DNA from: Candidatus Poribacteria bacterium
GTDB lineage: Bacteria > Poribacteria > WGA-4E > WGA-3G
Assembly (NCBI GenBank): GCA_028818995.1
Contig: JAPPMR010000463.1
Coordinates: forward strand, 1-12,554
Reading direction: 5' to 3'
DNA length: 12,554 nt
The translations under genes and the position numbers were made by a program. Within the stretch, counting starts at the first letter, position 1; each line of letters opens with the position of its first letter. The notes under the pieces are model-generated. The model was not told the DNA's origin and did no database searches. It saw only the letters and a list, made by a program, of their open reading frames with translations. Of this stretch, positions 6,603-12,554 are shown one piece after another.

Positions 6603-8009
6603 TCAGATGTCAGCTATTGGTTGCCCGCGCATCGCTGGTGGAATGTCAATGCCAAATTCATTTAGCACTGTCGGTGCGATGTCGTATAAGCTTTTCGTTG
6701 GAACAAGTCCACGCTTCTGTCTACCATCTTTGATAATAAACAAGCCCATCTCAGCGTGGTTGCAATCGTCGGGACCGGTGTCGTTTTCATAAGTATAGAT
6801 GCTGTTGTATCCAACACTTCCCACCGAACGCCAAAAGAGATCACCGAAATAAACGATCAGATCAGGCGCGATGTTGCGGCACTCCCTATATACTTCCTCA
6901 GGCTTAAAAACGCGTGTATTGATATTCTGTCCCGATTCGTCTACGATTGCTTCAAGTTGCATCTTCAATTCGTCACGGACACCCTCGTAGTCTTTTGCCT
7001 TGACTGTTCCGTGAGGTTCTCTCCCTTCAACGTTGATAAATATTCGTGCATAATACCCACCTTCTCCCCATGCCTTTGTCTGCTGCCAGTCCACCATTTC
7101 CGTAGTAAATCGGGTAATGCCTTGCGGTTCGGTTTTAAGCGTCAGGTAACCATGTTTTTGTAGCCATTCATTCACACAGATACCGCCATCCATCCGTTTT
7201 GCCCCGTGGTCAGAGACTATCATAATGGTGGTGTCATCATCAATATAAGCCAACATCTGTCCAAGCTCTTCATCAAGTGTGCGATAGTAGTTCCGCATTG
7301 TGGCGGTAAAAGGTGAATTCGGTTCATATTTCGGATGCGTTTTATCCCAAAATCGCCAGAATGCATGATGAAGCCTGTCTGATCCCATTTCCACCATCAT
7401 GAAGAAATCCCATGCTTTTTTTTGCAGCAGATAACGTGCGAATTTGAATCGCTCGCGTGTCATTTTCAGGAGCTGCTGTTCTAATTCAGCGCGTTTATCG
7501 GTGCGAAAATTTGGAATATCAATCATGTAGTCAGGAGCAACTTGTGCGATTTCACGTGTAAGTCTCGGTGGAAAGGTCCATTGTAGGTTAGATTGTGTCA
7601 ACGGAGAATTGAGATCGCATGGGGTGAGGAAACTGGTAACCATCCATCCCGGAAAAGGCTTCGCGGGATAGGTGAGCGGCACCCCTAAAACAACAGATCG
7701 TTTTTGTGCCTGCCCAAGTAAATCCCAGAGTCTTGGCACTTGCACCGCGTGTACATTGGCAATAGTGAGCGCGTTGTATGAATAATCCGAACGGTTGCGA
7801 AAACCGTAGATACCGAGTTCACCCGGATCACGGCTTGTCATCATGCACATCCACGCAGGCACGGTAATAGGTGGTATTGTGCTTTCTAATTCGCCATAGA
7901 TACCCTCTTGCATCAAGCGGTGTGTATTAGGCATGTCGTCTTTGAATGCCTCAAAGACGAGTTCAGGTGCGGCACAATCCCAACCAATAATGATTACCCG
8001 CTTTTTCAT
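6603..8009 (-). CDS. Alkaline-phosphatase-superfamily phosphohydrolase / type I phosphodiesterase-like protein, 468 aa
   Basis: The start is placed at the ATG at 8007-8009 (MKKRVIIIGWD), not at the longer in-frame ATG at 8087. The extra 26 residues lie within the upstream gene, and AAAGG (8017-8021) sits 7 nt before the chosen start. The layout fits metal-dependent AP-superfamily enzymes related to phosphodiesterases and phosphomutases. Probable metal ligands and nucleophile are D11 (GWD), T49 in PPITVPAW (nucleophile), D211 and H215 in GSDRLHHAFW, D267-H268 in VSDHG, and H418 in DCNHAEMG. These would give a complete two-metal site hydrolysing a phosphate or sulfate ester. No signal peptide or membrane segment is seen, so it is likely cytoplasmic. 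The 10-nt gap after the sulfatase indicates coupled expression. The substrate is unknown. Confidence 0.88.
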   Translation of the reverse strand: MKKRVIIIGWDCAAPELVFEAFKDDMPNTHRLMQEGIYGELESTIPPITVPAWMCMMTSRDPGELGIYGFRNRSDYSYNALTIANVHAVQVPRLWDLLGQAQKRSVVLGVPLTYPAKPFPGWMVTSFLTPCDLNSPLTQSNLQWTFPPRLTREIAQVAPDYMIDIPNFRTDKRAELEQQLLKMTRERFKFARYLLQKKAWDFFMMVEMGSDRLHHAFWRFWDKTHPKYEPNSPFTATMRNYYRTLDEELGQMLAYIDDDTTIMIVSDHGAKRMDGGICVNEWLQKHGYLTLKTEPQGITRFTTEMVDWQQTKAWGEGGYYARIFINVEGREPHGTVKAKDYEGVRDELKMQLEAIVDESGQNINTRVFKPEEVYRECRNIAPDLIVYFGDLFWRSVGSVGYNSIYTYENDTGPDDCNHAEMGLFIIKDGRQKRGLVPTKSLYDIAPTVLNEFGIDIPPAMRGQPIADI

Positions 8010-8016
8010 GTTTCTA

Positions 8017-8021
8017 CCTTT
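8017..8021 (-). promoter_or_regulatory. Ribosome-binding site overlapping the sulfatase stop codon
   Basis: AAAGG lies 7 nt before the phosphohydrolase ATG and overlaps the sulfatase TAA at 8020-8022. This arrangement decides the start of the downstream gene and suggests translational coupling. Confidence 0.65.
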
Positions 8022-9372
8022 ATGCCCAACGGGGATTTCTGCCACCAAACCGCTGCTCACTGATATTCCACAACTCCGACAATCCAAGTTGTCGGATGTG
8101 GTCTAAGCCTGCGAGACACGGATCGTTTATTCGGGTTAGCCACTGCTGAAGTTCCGCTTCCAATTTTTCTCGGATCGGTTGTGAATCTGCGTCATCAATC
8201 AGATTGCTCATCTGATACGGATCGTTATCGTTATCATAAAGCAACCAACCTGTCCCATCATAATGACGTGCATAAGTATAGCGATGTGTCCGCACACCAC
8301 GCCATTCGCGGAGACCAAAGTTAAAACCTTCACTCCCGTGTAATGGGATTTCAAGCAGAACAGATTGTGGTTCGTCAATTGTCTTACCAAGCATTACGTC
8401 TGAAAGGTCAATGCCCTCAACGCCCTCTGGAATCGGCAGGTCACATAAGGATAGCATTGATGGCATAAAATCTACAAGACTGAGTAAAGTGTCACGCGTA
8501 ACGCCTGCGGGAATTTTGCGGGGCCAACGCATCATGAAAGGGATTCGGCTTGATTCGTCCCACGGACGTTCTTTTCTGACGTGCCCGTGGCTACCGAGCA
8601 TATCTCCATGATCAGATGTATAGACAAGGATAGTATCTTCTGCAATACCGATTTCGTCAAGAGCAGTCATCAAGTGTCCAAGGTTTTCATCTAAAGCCGT
8701 GATATGTGCGTAGTAACCTGAAAGATCCTTTCGTGTTGCGGGTGTGTCCACAGTGTTCGGACGTAACTGAATATCCTCTGGTGGATACATCTCTTTATAC
8801 CGATCTGGAACATGTTCATACGGATTATGTGGCGGTCCCCAACTCACATATAGACAAAAAGGTTCATCAGCATGCTCACGGCAGTATTGGATAGCTTGAT
8901 CGGTTTGGAACTCCGGTTCATAGCCTTCAATCTGCATCCGATTTCCATCGGAATCGTGGTAAGGTGCGTTAAAATAATTATGATGACAATTCCATCCAAC
9001 CCAATGATCAAAACCGAAACGCATTTCATGCGTAATAAACTTATCCCTCGGCATACCGCCGAGATGCCATTTGCCGATATACCCTGTTGCGTATCCAGCG
9101 TCTTTGAAAACCTGCGCAACTCCCGTTTCAGACAACGGAAGCGGTAAATCGTTGGATACTGCTTTGTGGCTTAACGGGTGTTTGCCGGTCATCAGACATC
9201 CGCGTGCAGGGACACAGATCGGGACGTTAGTGAAGGTGTTTGGAAAGAACATACCCTCCTGAGCCAGCTGATCCATAGCAGGTGTTTGCACCTGTAGGTT
9301 GCCTGCACATCCGACATCACACTGACGGTGTTGATCACCAAAAACAAAAATTAAATTAGGTTTTCGTTCCAT
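8020..9372 (-). CDS. Sulfatase (formylglycine-dependent, arylsulfatase-like), 450 aa
   Basis: The N-terminus, PNLIFVFGDQHRQ, is the first metal-binding segment (D13-Q14). C53-V-P-A-R57, followed by TGKHP at 62-66, is the sulfatase signature in which the cysteine is converted to formylglycine. Other expected elements are GKWHLG (100-105, K101 and H103), SWGPPHNPY (177-185), TSDHGD (252-257, metal ligands D254 and H255) and K267 before ERPWDES. The protein should hydrolyse sulfate esters, often on polysaccharides or small sulfated compounds. Length is normal for the compact family members. No signal peptide is visible, unlike many polysaccharide sulfatases, which suggests a cytoplasmic substrate. 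AAGGAG (9378-9383) supports the ATG at 9370-9372. It is first in a two-gene unit with the phosphohydrolase. No maturation enzyme is encoded in the window, and the specific substrate cannot be read from sequence. Confidence 0.95.
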   Translation of the reverse strand: MERKPNLIFVFGDQHRQCDVGCAGNLQVQTPAMDQLAQEGMFFPNTFTNVPICVPARGCLMTGKHPLSHKAVSNDLPLPLSETGVAQVFKDAGYATGYIGKWHLGGMPRDKFITHEMRFGFDHWVGWNCHHNYFNAPYHDSDGNRMQIEGYEPEFQTDQAIQYCREHADEPFCLYVSWGPPHNPYEHVPDRYKEMYPPEDIQLRPNTVDTPATRKDLSGYYAHITALDENLGHLMTALDEIGIAEDTILVYTSDHGDMLGSHGHVRKERPWDESSRIPFMMRWPRKIPAGVTRDTLLSLVDFMPSMLSLCDLPIPEGVEGIDLSDVMLGKTIDEPQSVLLEIPLHGSEGFNFGLREWRGVRTHRYTYARHYDGTGWLLYDNDNDPYQMSNLIDDADSQPIREKLEAELQQWLTRINDPCLAGLDHIRQLGLSELWNISEQRFGGRNPRWA

Positions 9373-9448
9373 TATTTCTCCTTTTTCTAACGACTTGTGC
9401 CAGTTAACTAATTGTTTTTGTTGTTTTCACAAATATTGGGTATTGTCA

Positions 9449-9468
9449 TATAAACATATCGTCCCTAC
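9449..9468 (+). repeat. Direct repeat, copy 1
   Basis: A 20-bp stretch (ATAAACATATCGTCCCTAC with one preceding T) recurs exactly at 9499-9518. In this copy it runs into GTCCC-TAC-GGGAC (9461-9473), a perfect 5-bp hairpin followed by TAAAAAGGGCG. Confidence 0.85.
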
Positions 9469-9498
9469 GGGACTAAAAAGGGCGTTTATTTCGTTTTC

Positions 9499-9518
9499 TA
9501 TAAACATATCGTCCCTAC
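9499..9518 (+). repeat. Direct repeat, copy 2, interrupted by a hairpin module
   Basis: This is an exact copy of 9449-9468, 50 bp downstream. Here GTCCCTAC (9511-9518) is separated from its GGGAC partner (9555-9559) by 36 bp that contain a hairpin, so the copy appears to have been interrupted. Confidence 0.85.
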
Positions 9519-9554
9519 CAAATCAACGCTATGAATGCCTTTATGGCATTCAGC
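9519..9554 (+). repeat. Hairpin module nested in direct repeat copy 2
   Basis: The module begins CAAATCAACGC and contains a perfect 8-bp stem (TGAATGCC / GGCATTCA, 9532-9552) with a 5-nt loop. The opening 11 bases and a related GAATGC/GCATTC hairpin recur inside the REP-like element at 11842-11897. Confidence 0.6.
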
Positions 9555-9853
9555 GGGACTGAAGAGCATACCAACAATAGGAAACACGGACAAAACGTTC
9601 TGCTTATGTGAAACAATCTATTACAAAAAGTTATTTAGCACAACTCGTTTTTCTAATATTAAACTATCTCAATTCTACTTGATAGATGTAAATTCTAAAA
9701 TGTCACGATTTTCTAAACGTTAGGTGGTGTATTGTCTGAATCTCATATTTACACAGATGACACGGATTATTCTTATTCTAAATGGATAGTCTTCATCCTG
9801 CAAAATCTTGTTCAGATGGTGCTAATTCCGTTCTATAATGTGATGTGCGTAGC

Positions 9854-11713
9854 CTAATCTACGATATCCCACAGATACACAACGGCACCACTTGCACTTG
9901 CCAATGTCTTGCCATCCGGACTGAACACGACGCATTCAACTGAACCCCGATGCGCTTTTAATGTACGCAGAAGGGTACCTGTCCGCACATCCCACAGGCG
10001 GACGGTTCTGTCAATACTTCCGCTCGCCAGTATTCTCCCATCTGGACTGAACGCAACGCTATAAACATGTCCCCGATGTTCCAGTTTTCGAAGTGGTTCA
10101 CCCGACAGCGCATCCCATAAACGGACGGTCTTGTCCTGGTTACCACTTGCGATCATTTGTCCATCCGGACTGAACGCTACGCAATGAACTTGATCGGCAT
10201 GTTTCATCGTCAAAAGCGGAGTACCGCTATGCACATCCCATGTGCTTACGGTGTTGTCATCATGCCCGCTGACTAATACAGAACCGTCCGGACTGAACGC
10301 TACGCTATTAACATCATTCCAACGTACTTCCATCATATTTTTGCGTTTACGTGTTTGCATATCCCACAAATAGATTTTTCCGTAACCGTCCCCGCTCGCC
10401 AATATCTTACCATCGGGGCTAAATGCAACACAGCTGACTCCAATTCCATGTCCAATTAGAGGCGGCAGTGCTATACCCTTTTTTATCTCCCATAAACCCA
10501 CGGTCTTATCCGAACTGCCACTTGCCAATATCTGTCCATCCGGGCTGAACGCGACGCTATTGATAGGTTCGGTATGTCCTTTCAGCATGTGAAGCGATGC
10601 ACACGTCTGCACATCCCACAAATGAACGGTCTTGTCCCAAGTGCCACCTGCCAGTTTTTTGCCATCCGGACTGAACGCTATGGTACGGACACTTTGCGTA
10701 TGCGCTGCTATTTTCCTAAGTTCTATGCCGGTTTGCACATCCCACAGCCGGACAGTGTCGTCCAGACTTTCGCTCATCAACGTCTTTCCATCCGGGCTAA
10801 ATATAACACTTATACCACCCAATGTATGCCCAAACAATATCTGCAAAGGTTTCGTTGTCTGTACATCCCACAGTCGAATGGTTTTGTCTGCGCTGCCACT
10901 TGCCAGCATCTCTCCATCAGGACTGAACGCAACACTAAGCACAAGAGAGTTATGTCCTGTCATCGTCTGAAGTGACTCGTCTGTCTGTACATCCCACAGT
11001 CGAATGGTTTTGTCTGCGCTGCCACTTGCCAGCATCTCTCCATCAGGACTGAACGCTACGTCATAAACAAAACCTCTATGTCCTATGAACGGCCTCAGCG
11101 ATTTCCCTGTTTGAACATCCCACAGCCGCAACATTTTATCTTCACTACCACTCGCGAGTGTTTTCCCGTCCGGACTAAACGCTACGCTTGTAACTGCCCC
11201 AATATGTCCTTCAAGCGTTCGCAGATGTGTGCCGGTGTGCACATCCCACAAACGGATCGTCTCGTCCCAACTTGCACTTGCGAGTATCTTCCCATCTGGA
11301 CTAAACGTTATGTCTGTAGTCCCATACCCATGTCCGTGCAGCGTCCAAAGTTCGGTGCCAGTGCGCGCATCCCATAAACGGACGGTTTTATCATCACTCC
11401 CACTTGCCAACAGAGAATCGTCCGGACTGAACGCGACGCTCGTAACCCTCCTCGTATGCCCTGCTATTAGATTAAGTGCTTTATCCGTCTCCGCATCATA
11501 CACCCAAATGCCGATGCTACACGAGACCGCCAAGCGTTTCCCATCATTGGAAAGTGCTATATTTCCAGTTATAGAACCTTTACCAATCCGTGCCTTGACA
11601 CCTTCCGGTAAATGCCACAAATGCCAATCTTGCGTCCCTTGAGCGATGGCGTTGAGAGAAATAACGCATATTGCGAACCCAATCGCTAAAATCAAAACCA
11701 GTGCAATTTTCAT
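9854..11713 (-). CDS. Secreted WD40-repeat protein, 14 repeats, 619 aa
   Basis: Residues 1-24 form a Sec signal peptide (MKIALVLIL hydrophobic core, ending NAIA before Q25). About 14 WD40 repeats of 41-42 residues follow, each with VAFSPDGKxLASGSxDKTVRLWDVQTG and most ending in GH or AH. This is the count expected for two seven-bladed propellers with no other domain. Repeat 1 is degenerate (IWVYDAETD) and the last ends the protein at YLWDIVD. Repeats 5 and 6 share a 75-bp identical DNA segment. Such proteins bind partners or act as scaffolds; no catalytic domain is visible. The ATG at 11711-11713 has AAGGA (11722-11726) 8 nt upstream and an extended -10 promoter further up. A paralogue lies upstream (12122 to edge). 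Location is periplasmic or exported; the partner is unknown. Confidence 0.93.
   Translation of the reverse strand: MKIALVLILAIGFAICVISLNAIAQGTQDWHLWHLPEGVKARIGKGSITGNIALSNDGKRLAVSCSIGIWVYDAETDKALNLIAGHTRRVTSVAFSPDDSLLASGSDDKTVRLWDARTGTELWTLHGHGYGTTDITFSPDGKILASASWDETIRLWDVHTGTHLRTLEGHIGAVTSVAFSPDGKTLASGSEDKMLRLWDVQTGKSLRPFIGHRGFVYDVAFSPDGEMLASGSADKTIRLWDVQTDESLQTMTGHNSLVLSVAFSPDGEMLASGSADKTIRLWDVQTTKPLQILFGHTLGGISVIFSPDGKTLMSESLDDTVRLWDVQTGIELRKIAAHTQSVRTIAFSPDGKKLAGGTWDKTVHLWDVQTCASLHMLKGHTEPINSVAFSPDGQILASGSSDKTVGLWEIKKGIALPPLIGHGIGVSCVAFSPDGKILASGDGYGKIYLWDMQTRKRKNMMEVRWNDVNSVAFSPDGSVLVSGHDDNTVSTWDVHSGTPLLTMKHADQVHCVAFSPDGQMIASGNQDKTVRLWDALSGEPLRKLEHRGHVYSVAFSPDGRILASGSIDRTVRLWDVRTGTLLRTLKAHRGSVECVVFSPDGKTLASASGAVVYLWDIVD
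10856..10930 (-). repeat. 75-bp exact repeat within the WD40 gene, copy 1
   Basis: This is identical to 10982-11056 at a distance of 126 bp, exactly one 42-codon WD40 repeat. It encodes the end of the SPDGEMLASGSADKTIRLWDVQT blade portion. Other blades of the same gene are clearly more diverged in DNA. Confidence 0.9.
10982..11056 (-). repeat. 75-bp exact repeat within the WD40 gene, copy 2
   Basis: This is the partner of 10856-10930. The flanking bases differ on both sides, so the identity is limited to the conserved core of one blade. Confidence 0.9.
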
Positions 11714-11753
11714 GAGGATTGTCCTTTTTTCGGAGGGATTGCTTTTAGTTTAT

Positions 11754-11762
11754 ATTATACCA
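11754..11762 (-). promoter_or_regulatory. Predicted extended -10 promoter of the WD40 gene
   Basis: TGGTATAAT on the minus strand combines a perfect TATAAT (11754-11759) with an upstream TGn. The -35 region is weak, as is common for extended -10 promoters. The start would be near 11747, leaving a leader of about 34 nt with the AAGGA ribosome-binding site. Confidence 0.6.
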
Positions 11763-11791
11763 TCTCTATATGATAATATTACGTTATTTCA

Positions 11792-11924
11792 TAGGTCGGG
11801 TAGAAGCGGTAGCGAAACCCGACTTTTTATAGCGTCATGTCCAAATCAACGCCAAATGCGCGTGGCGGAATGCACTTTGGGCATTCCGCATGATTTGTCG
11901 GGTTTCGTTCCTCAACCCGACCTA
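11792..11924. repeat. REP-like inverted doublet with internal hairpin
   Basis: The left arm (11792-11823) and right arm (11897-11924) are imperfect inverted copies: TAGGTCGGGT...CGAAACCCGAC against GTCGGGTTTCG...ACCCGACCTA. Each arm is also a hairpin by itself (GTCGGGT/ACCCGAC). Between them, CAAATCA (11842-11848) pairs with TGATTTG (11891-11897), and GCGGAATGC (11865-11873) pairs exactly with GCATTCCGC (11881-11889). This is the form of a BIME or small MITE. No transposase is encoded nearby, so any mobility would depend on an enzyme elsewhere. Confidence 0.75.
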
Positions 11925-12121
11925 CAATATGTTATGACAATTTGTTAATTAGAATTGGTATTATAACCTGTGTCAGCGGCAAAAGGAGATATAATTATTG
12001 GCTATTAGTGATTCAGAAAGAGGTCCTTAGAAAGTACGCCTACTAATAATTAATGGTTATCCGAGCTAATTCGTGATTCAGACAATAGTGGACAGCATAC
12101 GGCGCGTGCCTGCTACCATGC

Positions 12122-12554
12122 CTAATCTAAATTATTGTTCGCGAGATCCCACAAGAACACGACACCATCCAAACTTGAACTCGCCAGTGTCTTTCCATCC
12201 GGACTGAACGCTATGTCAGTTACACCATACCGATGCGCATCCAGCGTCCGAAGATGTGTGCCAGTTTGCACATCCCACAAACGAACAGTTCTGTCCAAAC
12301 TTGAACTCGCCAGCGTCTTTCCATCCGGACTGAATGCTATGCTATAGACATGCGCCTTATGTGCTTCTATCGTCCGAATCAGTTCACCCGACACTGGATT
12401 CCAGAAACGTACGGTCTTGTCCGTGCCGCAGCTCGCCAATATCTTTCCATCCGGACTGAACGCTACGCACTGGACAGATTCGATATGTTCATCTAAAATA
12501 AAAAGAAGGGTGCCGTTATGCACATCCCAGACACGCACAAGTTCATCATCACCC
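12122..12554 (-). CDS. WD40-repeat protein, C-terminal part (runs off right edge)
   Basis: The frame stays open to the right edge; the codons at 12539-12553 read G-D-D-E-L and continue into VRVWDVHNG, so the GTG at 12536-12538 is internal and not a start. One partial and three complete WD40 repeats are visible, with VAFSPDGKILAS, KTVRFWNPVSG and TVRLWDVQTGTHLRTL, ending FLWDLANNNLD. Two blades share nearly identical DNA (12167-12213 against 12293-12339), again at 126-bp spacing. It is a paralogue of the 619-aa protein downstream; both end with a WD blade followed by a short tail and GAT-TAG. The N-terminus, full blade count and any signal peptide are outside the window. Confidence 0.9.
   Translation of the reverse strand, partial: GDDELVRVWDVHNGTLLFILDEHIESVQCVAFSPDGKILASCGTDKTVRFWNPVSGELIRTIEAHKAHVYSIAFSPDGKTLASSSLDRTVRLWDVQTGTHLRTLDAHRYGVTDIAFSPDGKTLASSSLDGVVFLWDLANNNLD

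Larger units (their letters stand above)
9373..9853. other. Intergenic region of 481 bp with short repeats, no gene seen
   Basis: No credible gene is present: the short open frames have no ribosome-binding site and no protein-like composition. The left part (9449-9559) holds a direct repeat with palindromes, listed separately. The rest (9560-9853) is AT-rich. It includes a block at 9731-9768 (ATTGTCTGAATC then ACACAGATGACACGGATT) whose complement is partly repeated at 12055-12086. It separates two minus-strand units; no clear promoter for the sulfatase and no terminator for the WD40 gene could be called. Confidence 0.6.
11714..12121. other. Intergenic region of 408 bp between two WD40 genes
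   Basis: It holds the promoter and leader of the 619-aa WD40 gene (11714-11762), the REP-like inverted doublet (11792-11924), then AT-rich sequence with two GATTCAGA motifs (12010-12017 and 12075-12086) and a GC-rich stretch (GGCGCGTGCC) just past the upstream gene's stop. No protein gene or RNA gene was recognised. Confidence 0.6.

Noticed and set aside
8010..8087. Upstream in-frame ATG extending the phosphohydrolase by 26 residues
   Set aside because: The extension is inside the sulfatase gene and has no family similarity. The ATG at 8007-8009 has a well-placed AAAGG and begins with the expected beta strand KRVIIIGWD.
9449..9518. CRISPR array
   Set aside because: There are only two repeat copies, 20 bp long, with a 30-bp gap that itself belongs to the palindromic repeat. 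No cas genes are present, so this is not a CRISPR array.
9535..9723. Small plus-strand open frame of 62 codons
   Set aside because: It starts inside the hairpin module, has no ribosome-binding site and has no recognisable protein composition.
10574..11642. Several plus-strand open frames with repeated HIPQ or SGLNA patterns
   Set aside because: They are antisense to the WD40 gene and their repeats are the reverse reading of its 126-bp units.
12092..12121. GC-rich stretch after the second WD40 gene as a terminator
   Set aside because: GGCGCGTGCC can only form a 3-bp stem and no T run follows. It looks more like part of an intergenic repeat.
12536..12538. GTG as a start codon for a short 138-aa WD40 protein
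   Set aside because: The same frame continues open to the window edge with WD40-like residues (GDDELVRVWD), and no ribosome-binding site precedes it. The gene is truncated by the window.

Overview
The window is a bacterial chromosomal segment of moderate GC content. It is dense in repeat-rich secreted or lipid-anchored proteins (leucine-rich repeat and WD40), with an alkaline-phosphatase-superfamily enzyme pair and several families of short intergenic palindromic repeats. This mix (internalin-type LRR lipoproteins, 14-blade WD40 proteins, a sulfatase, a His-rich membrane protein carrying an HGDKWH motif, DegT-type aminotransferase) resembles uncultured sponge or marine lineages such as Candidatus Poribacteria. 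That placement is inference from gene style only; no rRNA or other marker gene is present.

Layout. (1) From 4456 leftwards on the minus strand lies an apparent three-gene operon. A promoter at 4428-4456 is followed by an 887-aa LRR lipoprotein made of two complete LRR units (1732-4395), a 443-aa LRR lipoprotein (374-1705), and the N-terminal 113 residues of a DegT/DnrJ/EryC1/StrS-type PLP aminotransferase that runs off the left edge. (2) Divergent from it, 4538-5449 on the plus strand encodes a P1-family (DmpA/NylC-type) self-processing N-terminal-nucleophile hydrolase. It has no Shine-Dalgarno, and a -10 box sits where transcription would begin at the start codon. (3) Convergent with it, 5671-6372 on the minus strand encodes a membrane-anchored, His/acidic-rich coiled-coil protein of unknown function. 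Its promoter is preceded by A/T tracts phased at about 10 bp. (4) 6603-9372 on the minus strand is a two-gene unit of a sulfatase and an AP-superfamily phosphohydrolase with no visible export signals. The second gene's ribosome-binding site overlaps the first gene's stop. (5) 9373-9853 is non-coding and holds short repeats, one of them with a hairpin module nested inside it. (6) 9854-11713 on the minus strand encodes a secreted 14-repeat WD40 protein, expected to form two seven-bladed propellers. (7) 11714-12121 is non-coding and contains a REP-like inverted doublet with the same type of hairpin module inside. (8) 12122 to the right edge holds the C-terminal part of a second WD40 protein.

No single pathway links these genes. 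The evident themes are tandem duplication and fusion of solenoid and propeller proteins, likely for binding at the cell surface or in the periplasm, and small non-autonomous repeat elements inserted in the gaps between genes. No CRISPR array, tRNA, rRNA, transposase or phage gene was seen.
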